In this document: piece after piece, positions 57,035-64,000 of the stretch
Numbering within the stretch: the stretch's first letter is position 1
How the letters are laid out: each line of letters starts with the position of its first letter
Source of the DNA: Stratiolaelaps scimitus
Lineage: Eukaryota; Arthropoda; Arachnida; Mesostigmata; Laelapidae
Assembly: GCA_019614645.1 (NCBI GenBank)
Contig: JABWDB010000072.1
Coordinates: forward strand, 620,001-684,000
Reading direction: 5' to 3'
Length of the DNA stretch: 64,000 bases
The notes under the pieces: model-generated
What the model saw: the letters and a program-made list of their open reading frames with translations, nothing else
The model's database searches: none
Told to the model about the DNA's origin: nothing
Program-made: the position numbers and the translations under genes

Positions 57035-59170
57035 GTCGACTCAAGTTTGTCGCCAGAGTTGTTGTTGTTGTTGTTTGGCTCACTGTTTTCTTCCACTGAA
57101 AAGCTCGTCCCGTTTCCGCTGGCGATCGTATCCCGTTTGCTTTGGGTGAAGGCTCCTCTTCGGCGGTGGTGCTTCTAACTGTCCACTTGATACTAACCTC
57201 ATGTGGGTCATATACATATGAGGGTCCGTGCATATGCAAGAATCCATCATAGACATCGGACATCACCGCTTCGCAGGTATTCGCCACGGTAGTTTGAGAC
57301 TCTTATTCACTGAAAGCCTTGGACCTCTTAAGGACTTGGGCCTGGTTTACGACTGATGTCCGCATGCAAACCTGACAACGGCAACGTTTCAAGAGCGAGT
57401 CAATCGCAAAATCAATGTTTCTGCGGCAGTGACAGCGGCGGCGGCGGTTGCTGATGGCGGCTATCACAAGGACACGTCTCGTACAAAAATATGTCTGATT
57501 TGCCTTGTGAGGCTGTAATGAAAATTATTTATTCAGAATGATTATCATTAGTTATCTTATAATTTTGTCCGATCATCTTTGCCAGCTACAGGGTGAGCCT
57601 GGCACATGCGAGAGAAGGAAAATGTGGAAGACATAATTCGAACTTTGGGCGAGATAGCACCTAGCACCCTGATAACATTGTACAGATCGAGATCTTTGTA
57701 TACTTATTTTTGCTGTATCGTCAGGGAAGAGGTTGATTCTCCTCACGTGAACGTCCAATTCTAATGTTATTTTGTCGCTGGTCAAATGTTGTTGAAGTTG
57801 ATGCGCAAAAAATACTACTCCAGCTTGTGTTCATTCGACATTGCACACAGCAGTCGTTTCAATAGCTATTCATGTGCATTATGAGAACCTGCTTTTCGTC
57901 GTGTCTTATGCCTGCAGGCCCTGTACAGTTGACCACCGAAGACATCGAACAAACCTGCTATGGAGGCATAGACTCAAGTAAATAATCGTAATAACAATAA
58001 GATATATAATATCTAAGTCAAGCTCAACAAATTCTTGACCTAGCGGCCCCAAAACATTTAAGATTGTAATGAATGGGAATTAACATCGGGACTGGTTCAT
58101 TTCGCTTGGATTGCTGAATATCCGTGAAGCTATGGCCAACTGAAGGGCAAATCGAGAACCAGTGAAAACGTCTGTGAAGCAACGCTCCTGAGCGTAGGCG
58201 TTATGTGTCGTTACGCGGCCTGTCAAGCAAACAATACCTTATCAGGAAGCTGCTCGCCCTTGGCCGACAGCTTCTGGAAAATCTCGGTTGTCTCGTTTGC
58301 AACTGTAGTGTCGACTAATTTTTTAATATCACGTCGTTAACAACAACAACAACAACAACAACAATAGGAAAAAAGAGAGGTAATTAAAGGCAATGAATAT
58401 CGATTAGTTAAGACATTCAGAAGCAAACGAAAACATGTAACCATCATTGATGCTTACAAAGTTTATCTGACTCAATTATTCTACACGTTCGTCTTTCTTG
58501 AAGACCGAGCAAAACTTAATGGTGTTTTTCAACGCCCTGACGGACCAGGATACGCGAAAGCGCGGATTATCACATAAAAATCTAACTTTTGAGAATCGGT
58601 TGCCCATGCATCGATGTCAAATAGAGGAGTTCTCAGCCGGCTTGTTTGTATGAAAAATATGCCTCGTGTAGCCTACACAAAGAATTTATCATGTTAATAA
58701 TATGAATAAACAACTTTGGCTGAGGGTTACACCCCGGCAAAGTGCACTTCGTTTTATGCTCGGCCTCAAGGTCACAGATGTAGACTTCGTTCTGTGAAGG
58801 GTTGCTGCTGCTGCTGCTGTTGTTGCCTTCGTTAAATATTGACTGAATCTGCATAAAAAAGAGAATATAAATTGACCAAGCTAACCACCACAGAACAGGC
58901 CTCGATCCGGGACACAGCGTTTTCTCTTCGTATAAGTGGCCGCATTCAAGCTGGTCGACGCTTCGACAGCTCTAGGGTTGTATACGTTATTGATTGAAGA
59001 ATGTTTTGTGGGTGCGCGTGTGTCTAGTGATGTATAATTTTTCACTTGGCATTTGTCGAACGAGTTGCTTTCTCTGGTGTAACTTCACGCCAATCAGCAA
59101 ACTCGAAGGGCATACGTTTTCCGCCAGACGGGTTGACGAAGCGCTTGGGCGTCCCTTGTTTATAAATTTC
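57035..59170. other. Unassigned stretch with trinucleotide repeats
   Basis: No recognised gene. It holds GTT repeats near 57060-57075, a (CAA)n tract at 58339-58364 and a short (CTG)n tract near 58804-58820. Confidence 0.4.
58339..58364. repeat. (CAA)n microsatellite
   Basis: A CAA trinucleotide tract of about nine units. Confidence 0.93.
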
Positions 59171-59346
59171 TCAGGCTGACCCACAGCCAACATTTAACGT
59201 CCACGGTGCTGCTTTTGGCCGTTGCTTCATAAGACGGACAACCCCTTTTAAATGTAAATGTGCAACGGTGGAGATCGAACTTGCGCATCTTCGTCCGTCT
59301 CCTCCGATTGCTCGAAGGCGAACACGAATGCACCACCAAGCCACCA
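59171..59346 (-). repeat. SINE family B, near-complete copy
   Basis: The minus strand reads GGTGGCTTGGTGGTGCATTC, CAAGTTCGATCTCCACCG (B-box with one change), GTCCGTCTTATGAAGCAACG, GGACGTTAAATGTTGGCTGT and GGGTCAGCCTGA. It aligns along its whole length with the copies at 29652-29819 and 47390-47562. Confidence 0.85.
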
Positions 59347-59957
59347 AAGGGCACGACGAGCGTTCCTTGTCTGTCGCATTGCTGCGACTTGCTGAGAATT
59401 CGTCTGAGGTCTGTTTCCAAGACGACAGGGACCTAAAGGTTCCAACCTGTGAGGGTCATTCGACCTGCCAGTATCGTCTGAATTCTCTTTGGAATTCCAC
59501 TGATCTCTCTCTCTCTCTCACATCGGAAACGGCTATTGTGCACTTGGAACAGATGTCACACGTTCATTGACTTTTACACAGTGATAGCGCCTACTAACGC
59601 TATAAAGTATTATATAAAACTTAGAAGCATATTGCAATTGTGTCGAAGGGCGGAGCTGATACCAGAGATTCAGCAACCTCTGCAACGGACATAGCTGCGA
59701 TCATGAGCGACATGGAGAGACACATGAGCTATAATAGGCTGCAGCAGTATTATTGTTTGTTTGGCTGACAATTATACATACACACACATTTGTATGTATG
59801 CACTGTATAATCAAATCTCGAAAGTGGAAATACGGCGGGAATCAGTTTGGAAAATTGTACTCAATAAGTGAATATGTCTGACATAGAACTAGCGAAATGG
59901 CACGTGTATTTGTAAAGTACGGCTGATGCTCAGTGCAAGACCTTTTTTTTTTAAGGG

Positions 59958-59987
59958 GGTGTTGGCATGCTAATGCATGCCAACACC
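59958..59987. other. Perfect 13-bp palindrome with 4-nt loop
   Basis: GGTGTTGGCATGC, loop TAAT, then its exact reverse complement. A T-run precedes it (59943-59952). Confidence 0.8.
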
Positions 59988-60227
59988 ATGGCCGCCGCCC
60001 CTTATGGAACTGTTGACGATGTTCAACAGCACCACCCTTCCCGGTATCGCTTATCGCATTCTTCAGTAAAGGGTGGTGAGATGTGTACAAGCCCAGCCAC
60101 GAGCACCACACATCCTCCTCACCGTACGGACATGATGTGGTTAGCTGACTCTCAGCTGCTTCCCTTCTCTCTCACTCTCTCAAGACCAGACTTTCTCTCA
60201 ATACCTCTGTCCACTTCCCGCCTGTAA

Positions 60228-61571
60228 ACAACTACTGTGGTCAATAGGGTGTCTGTAGAAAGCCCCGTGTATGTAAACATGCAGTATTTATGACGCATAC
60301 AGGGGGTGTACGGTGCCTTCCTTCTGCACAGTGCTTGCTATGCCGCAGACCACATTAGGCGCAACTACTACTTAACAAATCTTATTGCGGAGATACTGCC
60401 CATAAAAGTAAATATGACTCCACTCAGATTTGAACCTCAAACTGCACTAAACTCCCTTTTTAGTACTGCCTACCTTGTCCACCACGCCATGCCCGCAGGC
60501 GCTCAGTGCAAGACCTGTGGAAGCGGTATTGTACAGTTTCTTAAATCTTCCGAGGATTAATGGGCTATTTCTACTACTGATGATGTAAATACTCAACTCA
60601 GTGTCAGATTCCAGATTTGCAGTTATTCGTAGCTTTCGGTCACCCTGACTGCGATGTCAGGTCATGTTCATGTGGGAGCACTCACCTGAAAGATAAACAA
60701 AATAGTAGACATGCGCTGGTAAATATGATCACAACAACATATCAATAGTTCTAGGCTACAAATAGGTTACAAAATGTGTTATCACTTGCTAGTTGATTGA
60801 TTGCCTCAATCTCAATTTTCTCTGTCATAGGGAGTTCATGAACAACGATATTCGCCGCTGGCCATATCGTGAAGTTGGATGGCCGTAGGAGACGTATGCC
60901 ATCTGAAGTTGCGTTTTTTCGGTAAAAATGCGTGATGAATTGTCAAATCTGCCACCGCGAGAGGTCCAATACTGACTGTTGTTTCGAAAAAAGGACAGAA
61001 TTCGTTGACTTCTAACAAAGACACTGTATAATCCGCGCTCTCTTTTGCGTCAGAATATGCAAGCCCAGCAATCGAATACAGGCGTCTCTCACCTCAAGTA
61101 ACCTTGTATGGAATGATTTTTCGTATTTGATGCCTTTGTGAGACCGTTGCTAACTCTGAAAACCTGTACGATGCACACACATTTTTAGGATGGCTTCGTA
61201 CATCGATATGGAGTACAACGTCTGCTTAAAGTGTTGATGACAGATATCTCGTGGCTAAAGAGTGACGAGTGCCCTACAATTATCATATAGAATCCCGTCG
61301 AACTACTCCAATTCAAAACCATTAAACATGTGATGTTTAATAATACCAAGACATCTTGTGTGAAATAAAAAAAAACATAATAATAGCTAATTACCTAGAT
61401 TTTCAACGATGTGTCGTCTATACGTCGTTAGACGAATCTGAATTGCACGAGATATCTAACCGAAATATGAATCTCCACCCAGCAAATCTGATCTCTGTCT
61501 GTTTGATTCACCATTCAACATTAGCCCATCTTCACTCTACATTAGATTCAACAACACCTTGCATTATACGT
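60228..61571. other. Unassigned stretch
   Basis: The 84-codon frame at 60306-60560 has no ATG at its start and resembles nothing known. Nothing else was recognised. Confidence 0.4.
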
Positions 61572-61572
61572 G

Positions 61573-61607
<35 letters not shown>
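61572..61607. repeat. (TA)n microsatellite, left flank of Tc1-like copy 2
   Basis: A TA tract with one TATG irregularity. The transposon begins directly after its last TA. Confidence 0.93.
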
Positions 61608-61840
61608 CAGTGCTGTGCATAAGCTTAACGCACCCCCTATATTTCAACAAATCGTTACAAAGAATACACATTTGAGACATTTATTCTGTATCAGATTAAT
61701 GTACGTGTCAAATAACATACACACCACAAAGAACAGCGCATATGACGGCGCACACAGCTTGCTACAATGAAATGTGTCATATTTCGGTTGTGCAAAAGGA
61801 TAATGCACCCTCAGTTATCGAGTGCTCTCGCTCAATTAAT
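61608..61840 (+). repeat. Left terminal inverted repeat of Tc1-like copy 2
   Basis: Matches the reverse complement of 62920-63149 with a few differences. Confidence 0.9.
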
Positions 61841-61854
61841 TCTCGTTTCTTGTG

Positions 61855-62882
61855 CTAATCAGTACCGTGAGGCCCACCCTTGCTAATCATAACGTCAAAA
61901 ACTCGATTTGGCATACTATCAACAAGATTTAGCAGAATCTGGTCGCTGACACCTCCCCAGGCCTCCAACAACGCCTCTCGTAATGCTTCCACGGATGTAT
62001 ACTGTCGATTCGACGCATATACTCGTCGGACAAGAATGCCCCAGAGGTTCTCCATCGGGTTGAGATAAGAAGAACATGCTGGCCACTTTAGGGTTTCAAT
62101 GTCATGCCGTCCTAACCACGCACGTGTACTAGCGCTGATCTGAATTGAAGCGTTATCTTGTTAGAACACAATTGGCAGTCGGTGAAATCTGCTTCTAAAT
62201 AGTAGTAGGTTGTTGGTCAACATCTGCTGATAGTCCTCGCTATTCATTCAAGATGAGATGAAAGAGAATCCAAGTTTGCAAAGCTCCCCAACCCATAAAG
62301 CACGCTCCGCCGAATATGTGCTTCGAGAAGTACCGCGACTCTCTACGTACATCATGCCAGTAACCATTAAATCCATCTAGCCCATCCAAATTTAACTTCT
62401 TCTCGTCACTCAAGACGATTTGAAACAACATAGTACCTTTTAGATAGATGTGCACCCTTAGGATACTATTTAAAAAACGTTGCCCCAATATTCATCAATG
62501 TCCAGTCTCCGTCCATATTGTTGCGGGCGAAGTTTAGTTGGCTTGCTTTCATTTGCGCCCGTATGATATGCGGATAACGCTTAATTGTCTTTAAAACTGT
62601 TGACCTATGAACCTGAAGGCATAACCCATGTCTGATTACCTCACAACTTATGGCCGAATTAGAGGCCAATCGACAGATATGCATGGTAGGTGGCTGTCTG
62701 TACTTTCGTGGACGTCCTTTAGACTTATTAGTACCATACATCGACAGCCTGCGTAAATAATTTTGCACTACGTGACGATTTCTGCCAATTTCTCTGGCAA
62801 TTGCAGCCTGGGTCTTTCCTGCTCGGTATAAAGCAGTAATATCTGCTTTCTCTGCATCAGTAAGGCTCGAAGCGTGTCCCAT
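61855..62882 (-). pseudogene. Tc1-like transposase, degenerate but better preserved
   Basis: Starts at an ATG (62882) with MGHASSLTDAEKADITALYR, a clear helix-turn-helix (about residues 9-45) and the linker NKSKGRPRKYR. After a break near 62466-62488 the core continues with SDEKKLNLDGLDGFNGYW (first Asp) and FGGACFMGWGAL. QDNA follows, preceded by an in-frame TAA at 62161-62163, and then LNPMENLWGILVRRVYASN with the catalytic Glu. The frame closes at 61855. The TAA before QDNA, and apparently a frameshift between GWGAL and MNSEDY, are shared with copy 1. The enzyme is therefore not functional as it stands. Confidence 0.9.
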
Positions 62883-62919
62883 GGCAGCAGTACAGCTTGA
62901 ATGCTCAACACAAACTGGA

Positions 62920-63149
62920 TGAATTCAGCGAGAACACTCGATACTGAGTGTGCGTTATCCTTTTGCACACCCGAAAAATGACACATTTCATTGTAGCAAG
63001 CTGTTTGCACCGTCATATGCTCTGTTCTTTGTGGTGTGTATGTTATTTGACACGTACATTAATCTGATACAGAATAAATGCCTCAAATGTGTATTCTTTG
63101 TATAGATTTGTTGAAATATAGGGGTGCGTTAAGCTTATGCACAGTACTG
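62920..63149 (-). repeat. Right terminal inverted repeat of Tc1-like copy 2
   Basis: Inverted partner of 61608-61840, ending CACAGTACTG before the flanking TA. Confidence 0.9.
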
Positions 63150-63151
63150 TA

Positions 63152-64000
63152 TATGTGTCTGTGTTTGCAGATACAGATGAAATGGAATACGCAACCTTCC
63201 TACAAGGAGTGACGTGCACTGCCAATATGGTCACTGTCCATCAGCAGCAAGCATCATGTGTTTAACACACACCGGCGTGGCATGTCCTGCAATTTGCTGG
63301 AGCTGGAGCGAGAGGCTCCATTTTCAGGCCATTTTTGTGTTTGACACTACGATTTACGTTTTGTACTAGTTGAGAATATCGGTGGCAGTTAATTGGGTGA
63401 TTGATTGCTTGCTCGGATAATCGCTGGATCCTTCTGTGGATCTGTTCGGTAGAATAAGCGCCGACGCATCATTATGCGATGACAAAATATGAAGTACAGC
63501 GGCGACGAGCCGCATGAAAAGGCGCAGGAAGAAGACGGGTGGGGGGGGATGGCTGCGTTTTCACAACGACCGATCTATGAGCAGTTTCAAGAGTGGAGCA
63601 CAAGGCCGCCGTCTCTAATATAACCGCGCCTCAGCCATCCAGAGAGTGATGTTTCACTGGCCGTCTGCTGAATACGCGTCGAAAGCTTCTACGAGCGCTA
63701 TGACGTGGCCAAGAGGAACTTCTCGCTAACGCCACGAACAGAAAGAAAGAGAAGTTGACACTTGACAACCGGCGCCACCACCGCGGCCATTCGTGTTGAA
63801 TATGAATAGGTGCCACGAGCTCGAATGAACAATATGAAGACATGGATTGGCTCCGTACAGAAGAATATTAATAATTAATTTTGTAGTGTCCTCTCTCTGA
63901 TCATTATTATCCGAAATCGAGCTATAGCAGCACAGCCATGTACCATTTGAAGAAATCGCTGACTCTAGAATCACTGTTCTCGACTGCGCATCGGTTTTTC
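63152..64000. other. Unassigned right end
   Basis: No gene recognised. A G-run (near 63540) and short frames on the minus strand only. Confidence 0.4.

Larger units (their letters stand above)
61608..63149 (-). mobile_element. Tc1-like DNA transposon, copy 2 (long-TIR type)
   Basis: A 1542-bp element between TA dinucleotides (61606-61607 and 63150-63151), with inverted repeats of about 230 bp (61608-61840 and 62920-63149). It is homologous to copy 1 throughout but inserted in the opposite orientation. Its tips read CAGTGCTGTGCATAAGC and CAGTACTGTGCATAAGC, differing from copy 1 at several of the first 25 positions while matching each other. It is better preserved than copy 1. Confidence 0.93.

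Noticed and set aside
60120..60160. Another SINE B copy (TTAGCTGACTCTCAGCTG)
   Set aside because: Only about 18 bp resemble the 3' block and the neighbouring sequence does not align.
1..64000. CRISPR arrays, bacterial operons, rRNA genes
   Set aside because: No regularly spaced repeats, no ribosome-binding-site-led gene clusters and no rRNA sequence were seen; the DNA is eukaryotic.

Overview
The window is eukaryotic, roughly 40% GC by eye, with almost no readable host genes and a dense scatter of mobile elements and simple repeats. An arthropod is the best guess. The window has an R1-clade non-LTR retrotransposon relic (a clade best known from arthropods), Tc1-type transposons with long inverted repeats, tRNA-derived SINEs and many (TA)n microsatellites. 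I cannot name a species. There are no prokaryotic operons, CRISPR arrays or rRNA genes.

Layout. 1-2947: unassigned, with an (AAT)n tract and a (CT)n tract. 2948-4522: Tc1-like transposon with 231-bp inverted repeats and a dead transposase. 6.67-8.67 kb: SINE fragment, long (TA)n, reverse-transcriptase relic, strong hairpin. 8.7-15.57 kb: nothing firm. 15598-22116: a nearly intact Ty1/copia LTR retrotransposon with identical 462-bp LTRs, inserted in a (TA)n microsatellite. 22.1-27.9 kb: unassigned, with a short diverged direct repeat. 27964-28455: possible MITE holding a SINE. 29.65-30.6 kb: SINE, then a GC-rich pocket with a TATA-like motif. 35.9-38.0 kb: minus-strand R1 relic. 43.3 kb: possible signal-peptide exon. 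46.2-48.75 kb: nested inverted repeats, two SINEs, a hairpin and a second reverse-transcriptase relic. 53.2 kb: full-length-looking SINE. 54.2-54.67 kb: fragment of the conserved C-terminal block of a retroelement protein (RPDG...WD). 55-60 kb: two more SINEs, microsatellites and a short palindrome. 61608-63149: second copy of the Tc1-like transposon, opposite orientation.

The most interesting object is the copia element. Its gag-pol reading frame is complete from Gag zinc knuckle to RNase H except for one in-frame TAG inside the integrase core. Two further open frames lie between pol and the 3' LTR. The first is a sense 157-codon frame whose ATG overlaps the pol stop (ATGA); it has a signal peptide, six lumenal cysteines and one transmembrane segment. 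The second is a 248-codon frame on the opposite strand with the layout of a type II membrane glycoprotein. Env-like genes are known from some plant Ty1/copia elements. A paired sense and antisense membrane-protein module in an animal copia element is, as far as I know, unusual and is the best candidate here for something undescribed.

The remaining elements record history. The two Tc1 copies share a nonsense codon and apparently a frameshift, so at least one was probably moved in trans after the lineage lost its transposase. The SINEs fall into two families. No multi-exon host gene could be reconstructed; the few exon-like frames are listed at low confidence.
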